From the NCBI GenBank assembly GCA_025352565.1, contig JANXTF010000147.1, positions 39,368 to 103,367 on the forward strand: a stretch of DNA of 64,000 nt. The letters are read 5' to 3'. Source of the DNA: Rhodospirillales bacterium (lineage in GTDB: Bacteria; Pseudomonadota; Alphaproteobacteria; Acetobacterales; Acetobacteraceae). The notes under the pieces were generated by a model. That model ran no database searches. It had not been told where the DNA came from and saw only the letters and a list, made by a program, of their open reading frames with translations. This document shows, piece after piece, positions 1 through 7,514 of this stretch (position 1 is its first letter; every line of letters starts with the position of its first letter). The position numbers and the translations under genes are program-made.

Positions 1-2
1 TG

Positions 3-830
3 CGCTGGTGGCACCCCGAGCACGGGGAAGTGGAGCCGATGCAGTTCATCGGCGTGGCCGAGCGGTCCGGCCAGATCGGGGCCATCGGCGCCTGGGTGTT
101 GCGCCGCGCCTGCCGCGAGGCCGCCGCATGGCCGACGATGTCGTCCGGCGAGCCGCCCCCTTCGGTCGCGGTGAATGTGTCGGTGGCGCAGATTCTGTCC
201 GGCCGCATTCTCGCCGACGTGACAGCGGCGCTGGAGGCATCGGGCCTCGCGCCCTCGCGGCTGAGCATCGAGATCACCGAGAGCCTGATGGCGACCGAGC
301 ATGGCCGCATCCTCCCGGTGCTGCATGCGCTGCGTGCCATCGGCATTCGCATCGCGCTGGACGATTTCGGCACCGGCTTCTCGTCGATTGCCTCATTGCG
401 GACGATGCCGCTCGATGTCGTGAAGATCGACAAATCGTTCGTCCGCGCCATGGACGAGGATGACGGCGCGATGATTGGGGCGATCCTGGCGGTGGCCCGG
501 GCCTTGCAGTTGGTGGTGATCGCGGAGGGACTGGAGACGGAAGCGCAGCTGCGGCGCCTGCGTTCGTTGGGTATTCCGTTGCTGCAAGGCTTCCTGATCG
601 CCTATCCTCTGGCAGCGCACGATGTCGCGGGCTGGCTGGTTCGCTGGAGTTCGGGCGACAGCACCGCGCGGAGTGCGCCCGAAAGGCCCCACGTCGTGGG
701 CGAGGTCCATCACCTGCGTCAGCAGTTTGTGGACGCAGAGGCGGCGGGTGGCGATGCGCTTCCTCGCAAGCGCGACATGCCGGCCGAACCGAACGCCGTG
801 CCGCACCGAAAGCTTCTTCGCCACCAGTGA
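3..830 (+). CDS. EAL-domain cyclic-di-GMP phosphodiesterase, 3' part (5' end outside window)
   Basis: The reading frame enters from outside the window, so the N-terminus and the EAL signature itself are missing. What remains is the body of an EAL domain: RWWHPEHG near the start, the metal-binding SIEITES, ALDDFGTGFSSI (loop-6 DDFGTG), VKIDKSFVR with its Lys, and VIAEGLETE. These residues are those kept by catalytically competent c-di-GMP phosphodiesterases, which hydrolyse c-di-GMP to pGpG in the cytoplasm. The domain ends near base 650. About 60 further residues follow, rich in His, Arg and Gln, with no recognisable fold and a composition resembling antisense translation. Upstream sensory or GGDEF domains are likely but not visible. 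Confidence 0.88.
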   Translation, partial: RWWHPEHGEVEPMQFIGVAERSGQIGAIGAWVLRRACREAAAWPTMSSGEPPPSVAVNVSVAQILSGRILADVTAALEASGLAPSRLSIEITESLMATEHGRILPVLHALRAIGIRIALDDFGTGFSSIASLRTMPLDVVKIDKSFVRAMDEDDGAMIGAILAVARALQLVVIAEGLETEAQLRRLRSLGIPLLQGFLIAYPLAAHDVAGWLVRWSSGDSTARSAPERPHVVGEVHHLRQQFVDAEAAGGDALPRKRDMPAEPNAVPHRKLLRHQ

Positions 831-876
831 CGCCGGAGCTTCTTCGCGTCACCCGTGCCTCAGGCGGCTCCGCGGT

Positions 877-2625
877 TCAGCGACCGATGGCGGCGCCCGC
901 CGGTCTGCGGTCGTCGTTGGCCCCATAAAGCACGCCGGGCCGCATCCCCGCCGTGCGGGTGGCATCGTTGCCCGAGGACGCGACGCCCGCCGCCGGCGTT
1001 TCCGGCGGTCCGACCGCGATAATTTCCGCGGCGCCCCAGGGGGTCTGTTCGGTGATCTTCATGCCCATGCCTTCCAGCAGCCGGCTTGTATCGGCGGAAA
1101 AGGCGCGCGGCTCGGCAAACACAATGTCGGGCAGCCATTGGTGGTGGAAGCGCGGCGCGTCAACCGCTTCCTGCGGCTGCATTCCGTGGTCGATGATGTT
1201 GACGGCAGTCTCGAGCGCGATGGTGATGATGCGGCTGCCGCCTGGCGAGCCCAGCACCAAAAACACCCGGCCATCCTTGGTGACGATGGTCGGCGCCATC
1301 GACGATAGCGGCCGCTTGCCGGGTGCAATGGCATTGGCCGCACCCTGGACCAGCCCAAACAGATTGGCGCCACCGACACTGGTGGTGAAGTCGTCCATCT
1401 CGTTGTTCATCAGCACGCCGGTGCCGGGGGCCATTGCGAGCGCGCCGAAGAGGCCGTTGATCGTGTAGGTGACGCTGACCGCGTTGCCAGCCTGATCGAC
1501 CACCGAGTAGTGCGTGGTCTCGGGCTTCTCGCGGGTCTCGCCGATGGTCAGCAGATCCTTTGGGTCGGAGACTCCCGCGCGATCGGTGATCCGCGCCCGG
1601 ATCCGCGCCGCGTAGTCCTTGGACAGGAGGCGGTCGAGCGGGTTGGCGACGAAGGCCGGGTCGCCGAGTGCGGAATTGCGGTCGAGGTAGGCATGGCGCA
1701 TCGCCTCGACCATCAGGTGGACGCTGGCGGCGGAGTGGAAGCCGAGCGATTTCAGGTCGTAACCCTCGAGGATGTTCAGGATCTCGCACAGCGTCGTGCC
1801 GCCGGACGAGGGCGGCGGGGCCGACAGGAACAGGTAGCCGCGATAGGTGCATTGCAGCGGGGCCGACTGCGTCACGGTGTAGGCGGCGAAATCGGCGGCC
1901 GTGAGCACGCCGCCGCCTGCCTGAGCCGCCCGGCCGATCGCGGCGGCGGGAGCGCCCTTGTAGAAGGCGTCCGGACCGCCGGTGGCGATGGCTTCGAGGG
2001 TGGAAGCGAGATCGGTCTGAACCAGGCGGTCGCCCGGCTGCAGTTTCGTGCCGTCCGGGCGCAGGAAGATGCCGGCGAGCAGCGGGTCTGCGCTGAAGCC
2101 GGCGGTCTTCGAGTCCAGGATGTCGGTGTCGCCGCGCGTCAGCACGAAGCCCTCGCGCGCGAGCCGGATGGCGGGCGCCATGGCGGCGGCGCGGGCGATG
2201 GTGCCGTGTGCGCGAAGCGCCGTGTCGAGCCCCAGCACGGTGCCGGGAACGCCGGGAGCCCGCCAGCCCACGAGGCTCATGTTCGGGACCGGCTTGCCGG
2301 CGGCGTCCAGATACATGCCGGCACTGGCGGCGGCGGGGGCGGTCTCGCGGAAATTGACGAACAGGTCCCGCCCATCGGCCATGTGGGCGACCAGGAAGCC
2401 GCCGCCGCCGATGTTCCCGCAGCATGGGTTGACGACGGCCTCGGCGTAACCGACCGCCACCGCCGCGTCGATCGCGTTGCCGCCGGCCTTCAGGATGTCG
2501 ATGCCGACCTGCGAGGCGAGGCGCTGGGAGCTGACCACCATGCCGTGCGTCGCCTCGACGGCGGGCGGTGAGACGGCGAGTGCCGGGGAGGCCAGCAGAC
2601 AGAGGGCGGCGAGCAGCTTTTTCAT
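877..2625 (-). CDS. ggt: Gamma-glutamyltranspeptidase (exported)
   Basis: Cleaves gamma-glutamyl bonds of glutathione and related compounds by hydrolysis or transpeptidation, in the periplasm. The protein (582 aa with the chosen ATG) opens with a signal peptide, MKKLLAALCLLASPALA. Autoprocessing into large and small subunits is expected before TTHYSVVD, where Thr370 would be the new N-terminal nucleophile; the small-subunit signatures LSSMAPTIV and GSPGGSRIIT follow. A 14-residue upstream extension is open but would bury the signal peptide, so the internal ATG at 2625 was taken. It lies 13 bp behind the nitrile hydratase alpha gene and is probably the last gene of that operon. Its length and motifs are ordinary for the family. 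Confidence 0.93.
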   Translation of the reverse strand: MKKLLAALCLLASPALAVSPPAVEATHGMVVSSQRLASQVGIDILKAGGNAIDAAVAVGYAEAVVNPCCGNIGGGGFLVAHMADGRDLFVNFRETAPAAASAGMYLDAAGKPVPNMSLVGWRAPGVPGTVLGLDTALRAHGTIARAAAMAPAIRLAREGFVLTRGDTDILDSKTAGFSADPLLAGIFLRPDGTKLQPGDRLVQTDLASTLEAIATGGPDAFYKGAPAAAIGRAAQAGGGVLTAADFAAYTVTQSAPLQCTYRGYLFLSAPPPSSGGTTLCEILNILEGYDLKSLGFHSAASVHLMVEAMRHAYLDRNSALGDPAFVANPLDRLLSKDYAARIRARITDRAGVSDPKDLLTIGETREKPETTHYSVVDQAGNAVSVTYTINGLFGALAMAPGTGVLMNNEMDDFTTSVGGANLFGLVQGAANAIAPGKRPLSSMAPTIVTKDGRVFLVLGSPGGSRIITIALETAVNIIDHGMQPQEAVDAPRFHHQWLPDIVFAEPRAFSADTSRLLEGMGMKITEQTPWGAAEIIAVGPPETPAAGVASSGNDATRTAGMRPGVLYGANDDRRPAGAAIGR

Positions 2626-2638
2626 GCGGAGGCCATGT

Positions 2639-3226
2639 TCATGCGGAGGCAATGGGGAGGGTGACACCGATCATGTCGCCTTCGCGCACAAGCGCCGCGA
2701 GCTGTGCTTCGGTGAAGCCCTCGGTGCCGGCGGGACGGAGCGGCAGCACCATCCAGCGGTAATCGGCGGTGCTGTCCACCACGGTCAGCTTCATGTGGGA
2801 AGGCAGCACGGTGCCCCATTCGGCGAGCAATCCGCGCGGGTCGCGCACGGCGCGGGCGCGGTAGGCGGCGGATTTGAACCAGAAGGGCGGGTAGCCGAGC
2901 ACCGCGCGCGGGTAGCAACTGCACAGGGTGCAGACAACGAGGTGGTGCAGATCGGGGGTGTCCGCCAGCACGCCCAGCGGCGGCATGCCGCGCATCGGGA
3001 TGCCGGCGGCTTCGGCGGCCTTGGCGCCGTCGTGCAGCATCAGGGCGCGATAGTCGGGGTCGGTCCAGGCGCGGGCCACCATGCGGGCGCCCTGCGCGGG
3101 GCTGGCGGCATCGGTGAGGGCGATGCGCTCGGCGATCTCGGCGGGCGAGACGATGGATTTGGCCGCGAGGATGTCGCGGAGCGCGGTGAGGAGTTTGTCG
3201 GGGGGGGATTCGAGGAGGTTCTTCAT
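2639..3226 (-). CDS. Nitrile hydratase alpha subunit, cobalt-type motif
   Basis: 195 aa, the usual size for a nitrile hydratase alpha subunit (the homologue of thiocyanate hydrolase gamma). It holds the metal centre VCTLCSCYPR at residues 98-107; Cys99, Cys102 and Cys104 are the expected ligands, with two oxidised to sulfenate and sulfinate in the mature enzyme. Thr100 in CTLCSC points to non-corrin cobalt, since iron enzymes usually carry Ser. The following GYPPFWFKSAAYRARAV is typical of the family. The ATG at 3226 overlaps the stop of the upstream gene (ATGA), which decides the start over a weaker one at 3250. The family hydrates nitriles to amides in the cytoplasm; the substrate here is unknown. 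No cobalt chaperone gene is seen in the window. Confidence 0.88.
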   Translation of the reverse strand: MKNLLESPPDKLLTALRDILAAKSIVSPAEIAERIALTDAASPAQGARMVARAWTDPDYRALMLHDGAKAAEAAGIPMRGMPPLGVLADTPDLHHLVVCTLCSCYPRAVLGYPPFWFKSAAYRARAVRDPRGLLAEWGTVLPSHMKLTVVDSTADYRWMVLPLRPAGTEGFTEAQLAALVREGDMIGVTLPIASA

Positions 3227-3504
3227 GCGGTTTTTTCCACTTCCAGCCACGGCCCGAAAACCTCCACCAGCAATTCGTCGCCGCCCTCGCCCCAGATCTC
3301 GGTCTGCGCGAACCGCACATGATACAGCGGCAGCACGGCCGGCGGGCGGCGGAACGCGAGGTCCTCGGGGTTGGGAAAATCGCCCAGATGGCGCAGGACC
3401 ACGCCGGTGTGGCCGCGCAGGTAGTGGGGCGTGCGAATGTGGCAGGGGCCGCGCGCTTCCGGCCAGTCGTCGCGCACGCGGACGTGGGTTCCGGGCGCGA
3501 TCAT
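3223..3504 (-). CDS. Nitrile hydratase beta subunit, C-terminal half as a separate protein
   Basis: 93 aa. It matches only the SH3-like C-terminal half of a nitrile hydratase beta subunit: CHIRTPHYLRGHTG at residues 21-34 corresponds to the family's R-x-P-x-Y-x-R-G motif, which includes an Arg that hydrogen-bonds the oxidised cysteines. LYHVRFAQTEIWGE follows near residues 60-73. Its ATG overlaps the stop of the N-terminal-half gene by ATGA, and its own stop overlaps the alpha start the same way. Canonical beta subunits are single chains of about 220 aa. Comparable splitting is known in thiocyanate hydrolase (ScnB/ScnA) and toyocamycin nitrile hydratase (ToyK/ToyL); the R-x-P-x-Y-x-R-G sequence is closer to nitrile hydratases. 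A longer open frame upstream is a shadow. Confidence 0.85.
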   Translation of the reverse strand: MIAPGTHVRVRDDWPEARGPCHIRTPHYLRGHTGVVLRHLGDFPNPEDLAFRRPPAVLPLYHVRFAQTEIWGEGGDELLVEVFGPWLEVEKTA

Positions 3505-3809
3505 GCGCGCGCGAGGGCGTCGCGGAGTTCCGCCTCGTCGATCACGCCCCGCCGCAGCAGGGTGGCCGCGATGGAACGGATCCATCGCTGGTAGTAGCCG
3601 AGGCGGTGGTATTCGGCCTCGGGAATGGCCTCGATGCCGCGCCGCATTTCGTCGACGGTCATCAGGCCGCGCGCCGAGACCAATTGACGGATGGCGTCCA
3701 CCTCGCGGTCGAAATCGGTGAGTTCGTGCGGCTCGATATCGACCGCCTCGCACATGAATCGCGGCACGCCGCCGAGGTCGTGATGGGCGCGGGGAGAATC
3801 GTCGGTCAT
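3501..3809 (-). CDS. Nitrile hydratase beta subunit, N-terminal half as a separate protein
   Basis: 102 aa. The N-terminus HHDLGGVPRF (residues 9-18) corresponds to the HD-x-GG start of beta subunits. DEMRRGIEAIP (53-63) corresponds to the family's E-F-R-x-x-I-E segment, with Arg56 as candidate for the conserved active-site Arg. YYQRWIRSIAATLLRRGVIDEAEL (72-95) corresponds to the helical Y-Y-E-x-W-L...L-L-x-x-G-V-x-x-x-E-L segment. The protein stops there and the remainder of the beta chain is the next gene. The start overlaps the stop of the upstream SH3 gene (ATGA). Proteins of this shape also act as metallation activators (the P14K/NhlE family), so it may be a structural subunit, an activator or both. 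Confidence 0.82.
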   Translation of the reverse strand: MTDDSPRAHHDLGGVPRFMCEAVDIEPHELTDFDREVDAIRQLVSARGLMTVDEMRRGIEAIPEAEYHRLGYYQRWIRSIAATLLRRGVIDEAELRDALARA

Positions 3810-4519
3810 GGCGCCACCGCCTCGTCTGGGTTCAGGCCATAGATGCTATCCCGCTTGAGCCAGCCCCGATAGTCGGCCACCTGCATCTCGCACCAGACCG
3901 ATTTCGCCTCGCAGGCGCGGATGCGGCCGACCACGCCGGGCTTGAGGATCGCGACGGCCGCGGCATCGTCGCCGGCCGCCGCGCGCAGGGTGAGCGGCTG
4001 GGCGGATTTCACCACGAAGCCGCGCCGGCCGACCAGCGTGGCCTGATGCACCCAGCCCTTGACGCCGTCCTGGTCCTCGACGAGGCGCCAGACCTCGAAC
4101 TCGCGCTGGATCTGCACCGGCAGATCGCGGCGGTGGTAAACCCACTCGATCGGGTAGCGGGTGCCGGGTCCGGCGCGCAGGTTCACCTCGTCGGAGCGCA
4201 GGGCCGCCCAGCGCGGCAGCGGCTGGCCGGTGACGGAGCCCTTGCCGGGTTCGGGCGGCGCGGGCGCGATCTGGGCGGCAGGCGCGGGCGGCGGGACGGC
4301 CGGCGAGGCGGGCCTCGGGGCGCTTGGCCGCGCGGTGGCCTTCGCCGGGGCATGGGGCGGCTGCACGACCGGCGGGGCCTTGGGCTTGGGTTTCGGCTTG
4401 GCGGTCGCGGGGTGGCTTTGGCCGGGTTGGCTGGGTGCCGGCGCGGACGGCGGCGTTTGCGCGAAGGCGTCCGGAGCCAGCAGCGCGAGCAAGAGGGTGA
4501 GGATGAGGGTTCGCATCAT
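3806..4519 (-). CDS. Exported SH3-like domain protein
   Basis: 237 aa. Residues 1-20 form a signal peptide with a likely cut after DAFA. Residues 22-100 are a low-complexity linker rich in Pro, Ala and Lys, including KPKPKPK. The folded part, about 103-232, is a bacterial SH3-like region opening with VNLRAGPGTRYPIEWVY; a second SH3-like repeat starts near LTLRAAAGDDAAAVAIL, and Cys203 and Cys210 may pair. Such proteins sit in the periplasm and are thought to bind peptidoglycan or partner proteins. The gene follows the DsrE-like gene by 36 bp and its stop overlaps the start of the nitrile hydratase N-half. Its role in the operon is unknown. Confidence 0.78.
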   Translation of the reverse strand: MMRTLILTLLLALLAPDAFAQTPPSAPAPSQPGQSHPATAKPKPKPKAPPVVQPPHAPAKATARPSAPRPASPAVPPPAPAAQIAPAPPEPGKGSVTGQPLPRWAALRSDEVNLRAGPGTRYPIEWVYHRRDLPVQIQREFEVWRLVEDQDGVKGWVHQATLVGRRGFVVKSAQPLTLRAAAGDDAAAVAILKPGVVGRIRACEAKSVWCEMQVADYRGWLKRDSIYGLNPDEAVAP

Positions 4520-4555
4520 GCCACCCTAGCTTCTCGCCGCCGCCACCGGGAGGGG

Positions 4556-4936
4556 CTACAGCGTGACGATCTGGCCGGACTCGATTGCTTCGAGGAAGGT
4601 CGCGATCCCGGCGATCTCGACGCCTTGGGCAAGCACTTCCTCGGTCAACGTCGCCATGCGCAGACCGGCTTCACAGGCGATCATGCGGACGCCCATTTCG
4701 GCGGCGGATTGGCGCAGTTCGCCGATCCCGGCCACGCCGCGCGCCCGGATCGCCGCGTCGCGGCCGGCCTCGGTCAGCGACGACCAGTCCACCAGCAGCG
4801 CGCGGCAGCCGTCGTTGGTGGCGAACAGCACCACGCGGCGATCCAGCGCCGCGGCGCCGGCCGCCAGCACGAAGGCGTAGTGGGCGCGCTCATGCGTGCC
4901 GGAGATCAGCAGGATGCCGAGGGGAGCAGCCATCAT
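4556..4936 (-). CDS. DsrE-family protein (DsrE_2-like)
   Basis: 126 aa, cytoplasmic. The Rossmann-like alpha/beta outline of DsrE/DsrF/YchN proteins is clear: GILLISGTHERAHYAFVLAAGAAALDRRVVLFATNDGCRALL, then [38 protein letters not shown] near the C-terminus. Family members move sulfur as persulfide or take part in sulfur redox chemistry. A Cys in MIACEAG is a candidate reactive residue, placed as in peroxiredoxin-like DsrE_2 proteins. The start overlaps the stop of the MoeB-like gene by ATGA, so the two are probably translationally coupled. A second ATG three bases downstream is equally possible. Confidence 0.8.
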   Translation of the reverse strand: MMAAPLGILLISGTHERAHYAFVLAAGAAALDRRVVLFATNDGCRALLVDWSSLTEAGRDAAIRARGVAGIGELRQSAAEMGVRMIACEAGLRMATLTEEVLAQGVEIAGIATFLEAIESGQIVTL

Positions 4937-5694
4937 CCGTGCCCCGCGGCGCAGGCGGAGTCACGGGGGATGCGGATGGTTCGGAAGGCGCTTGCGAGCG
5001 CGTCCCAGGTGAGCAGTCGCCCGGCCAATGTGTCGCCCACGTCCAGTATCTCCTTCAGCACCTCGGTTGCCATCAGCGTGCCCATCACGCCGGTGACTGC
5101 CCCGAGCACGCCGGCTTCGGCGCAACTCGGCGCCGCCTCGCCAGTCGGGGCTTGGGGGTAAAGGCATCGATAGCAGGGAGACAAGCCGTCATGGGGTCTG
5201 AACACGGAGATTTGCCCTTCGAAGCGCAGCACAGCGGCGGAGACGAGGGTTTTGCCAGCGGCGACGCAGGCATCCGAGACCGCGTATCGCGTGGCGAAAT
5301 TGTCGCTGCCGTCGCAGACCAGGTCATGGCCGCCGACCAGGGCGGCCGCATTGGCGGGGCCGAGCCGCACCGCGTGCGTCTCGATCACGCCGAGCGGGTT
5401 GATGGCGCGCATCGCGTCCGCCGCCGAGGCGGTCTTGGACCGGCCGACGTCGCCGGTGCCGTGGGCGATCTGGCGTTGCAGGTTCGACAGCTCGACCACG
5501 TCGTCGTCCACCATCCCGATGCGCCCAACCCCCGCCGCCGCGAGATACAATGCGAGCGGGCTGCCGAGGCCCCCCGCCCCCACCATCAGCACGCTGGCCG
5601 CGCGCAGCCGCGCCTGGCCCGCCCCGCCCATCTCGGGCAACAGGATGTGGCGGGAGTAGCGCTGAATTTCATCTTCGGTGAAGTCGAGGTTCAT
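4933..5694 (-). CDS. moeB: MoeB/ThiF/HesA-type adenylyltransferase
   Basis: 253 aa E1-like enzyme that adenylates the C-terminal Gly-Gly of a small sulfur-carrier protein (MoaD- or ThiS-like) in molybdopterin or thiamin synthesis. Visible are the nucleotide loop GAGGLGS (39-45), ELSNLQRQI with the Arg finger (68-76), CDGSDNFATRY (127-137), the first zinc knuckle CYRC (Cys174, Cys177) and a Cys191 segment CAEAGVLG. The second knuckle, normally CPxC near the C-terminus, is reduced to a single Cys248 in DSACAAGHG. The ATG at 5694 fits the family start MNLDFTEDEIQRYSRH; the open frame upstream of it is not conserved-looking. First gene of the unit that ends with ggt. Confidence 0.85.
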   Translation of the reverse strand: MNLDFTEDEIQRYSRHILLPEMGGAGQARLRAASVLMVGAGGLGSPLALYLAAAGVGRIGMVDDDVVELSNLQRQIAHGTGDVGRSKTASAADAMRAINPLGVIETHAVRLGPANAAALVGGHDLVCDGSDNFATRYAVSDACVAAGKTLVSAAVLRFEGQISVFRPHDGLSPCYRCLYPQAPTGEAAPSCAEAGVLGAVTGVMGTLMATEVLKEILDVGDTLAGRLLTWDALASAFRTIRIPRDSACAAGHG

Positions 5695-6110
5695 CCGCTT
5701 TGACCACGCCTTTCTTGCGAAACTGCGCCGTGAACAATCTGGCCGGCGCACCGGCAACCGTGTAGGATGTCCCGCCTAAGGTCCAGAACCGTGCCATGCA
5801 ACAAGGGCTGCACCGCAGCCGCGCGCTGATGGCGACACCCCGAGGCTGCTGCACGCGACATGGAACCGTCCCTCGCAACTGCCACCTTTACGGCGGACCG
5901 GCGCCCTCGCGCGATGACTTGGCCAGCAACCTGGGGGCCGTCATGCTGCGCGAGGTGCTTTTGGTCGGTAGCGCCGTCATCGGGGGAATACTGATCCACG
6001 TGACAGTCGAAGCCCCGATGCTCGCGCTGTTGCGGCGCGCGCTCCTTGGCCGCCCGGAACGCCGCCCGGCCGCCGCCACACCGAGTCGGCTTCCGCTGTG
6101 ACAAGACCGC
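5695..6110. other. 416-bp stretch without a clear gene
   Basis: Lies between moeB and the 3' end of the ScfR-like gene and should hold the promoter of the moeB-ggt unit, although no convincing -35/-10 pair was found. The plus frame at about 5943-6101 reads MLREVLLVGSAVIGGILIHVTV followed by EAPMLALLRRALLG. This resembles the last membrane helix and the H-x-x-V-E-x-P tail of family-3 acyltransferases and may be a decayed remnant. Open frames on both strands through the rest look like shadows. Confidence 0.4.
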
Positions 6111-7514
6111 TCAGCTTTCGCGCCTGATTGTATCGAACCGCCACGGCGCGGCACTCTCCTCGTTGGGGTCGATCGCCAGCCGGTGCTCGAGCGGCGGAAA
6201 GGCGCGGCTGCGGCAATCGGCCCGCTCGCACAGCCGGCACGACAGCCCGATGCCGACGCGGGAGCGTTGCAGGTCCAACCCGTCGGCGTAGACCAGTTCG
6301 GCGGCGCGGGCGATCTCGCAGCCCATGGCGACCACCCGCACGGGTGCGGGCTCGCCCCAGCGCGCGGCGGGACCGGAGACGGTGCGGGCGAAGCACAGGA
6401 AGGCGGCGCCGTCCGGCAGTTCGGCCAGCTGCACGCGCAGCACGTCCGGCGTGGCGAAGGCAGTGTGCGGCAGCCAGCGCGGGCAGGAACCGCCGAAGCG
6501 GGAAAACGGGAAGCCGGCGGCGGAGAACCGCTTGTCCACGTTGCCGGCCGGGTCGACGCGCAGGAAGAAGAAGGGGACGCCGCGCGCGCCCTCGCGCTGC
6601 AGGGTCGAAAGGCGGTGCGCCGCCTGCTCGAAGCTGGTGCCGAAGCGGGCGGCAAGCGCGTCCACCTCGTGCCGCAACGCGCGCGCGGCGGCCAGGAACG
6701 GCGTGTAGGGCATCAGCAACGCGCCCGCCGCGTAGTTCAGCAGCCCGACCCGCATGAGAGCCGCGGCCTCCGGGCTGGACGGGTTGGCGGGGGCGATCAC
6801 CGCCTCCACCGCGTCGCGCGCCTCCAGCAGCATCAGCTGAAACGCCATCTGGAAGCCGCGGCTTTCGCGCGGCAGTGTTTCCGACAATTCCAGCAGCCGC
6901 GCCTCGGGATCGTAGCGGCGCAGGCTGCCGCCGAGCGGACCCACGCGCACCCGCAGCGCGTGGGTCCGGCGAAGGCGCTCGGCGATGGCATGGTTCAATT
7001 CGGACGGGGCCACCGCCAACTGGATGCCGATTGCCTCGGCCACGGTTTCGAGCGTGGCGAAATGGTTGGCGCGGTCCTGGAAGAAGTCGCGCGTCTCTTC
7101 GGTGGGCAGCAGGATGCGACGGCCGCTGGGAAGCGCGATGCCGTTGGAATCCTCACGGGCCACCCGCCATGCCCGGTACAGCGCCAGCATCGCCCGGGCA
7201 GCGGCGGGGGCCGAGCCGGCCAAAGTCTGCATCTCGGCCTCCGGCACCTCGTCCAGTCCCAGCAGCGGGTCGGACAGCACTTCGCGCAGCCCGCTTTCCA
7301 TCTGCTGCTCGGCCGCCCCCGACAACGCGGCGAGATCGACCTGCAAGGTCGACCCCAGCTTGAGCAGGAGCGAGGCGGTGACCGCGCGCTGGTCGTGCTC
7401 GATCAGGTTCAGATAGCTGGCGGACACGCCGAGCCGGGCGGCGAGGGCCTGCTGCGTGAGATCTTTCTCAAGACGCAGGCGGCGCACGGTGCGGCCAATC
7501 AATGGGCGAGACAT
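6111..7514 (-). CDS. ScfR/RamB-type transcriptional regulator (short-chain acyl / glyoxylate control)
   Basis: 467 aa. Residues 1-60 form an XRE helix-turn-helix (RLRLEKDLTQQALAARLGVSASYLNLIE). The middle has the IrrE/ImmA-like region of DUF955 type, around RESRGFQMAFQLMLLEA. The C-terminal part is the DUF2083 domain with a cluster of three cysteines, CRLCERADC (Cys426, 429, 434). Relatives include RamB and ScfR, which control acetate, propionate and glyoxylate-cycle genes and are thought to sense an acyl-CoA. It is divergent from aceA, the expected target, with a 147-bp shared control region. The Cys cluster may bind metal or sense redox state; that is inference. Confidence 0.85.
   Translation of the reverse strand: MSRPLIGRTVRRLRLEKDLTQQALAARLGVSASYLNLIEHDQRAVTASLLLKLGSTLQVDLAALSGAAEQQMESGLREVLSDPLLGLDEVPEAEMQTLAGSAPAAARAMLALYRAWRVAREDSNGIALPSGRRILLPTEETRDFFQDRANHFATLETVAEAIGIQLAVAPSELNHAIAERLRRTHALRVRVGPLGGSLRRYDPEARLLELSETLPRESRGFQMAFQLMLLEARDAVEAVIAPANPSSPEAAALMRVGLLNYAAGALLMPYTPFLAAARALRHEVDALAARFGTSFEQAAHRLSTLQREGARGVPFFFLRVDPAGNVDKRFSAAGFPFSRFGGSCPRWLPHTAFATPDVLRVQLAELPDGAAFLCFARTVSGPAARWGEPAPVRVVAMGCEIARAAELVYADGLDLQRSRVGIGLSCRLCERADCRSRAFPPLEHRLAIDPNEESAAPWRFDTIRRES

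Noticed and set aside
1160..2425. Second 421-codon minus-strand frame inside ggt
   Set aside because: Arg/His-rich frame-shifted reading of ggt with no fold.
3223..3753. Longer 176-codon reading of the nitrile hydratase C-half
   Set aside because: The extra 83 N-terminal residues overlap the N-half gene out of frame and are Arg-rich; the ATGA start at 3504 fits.
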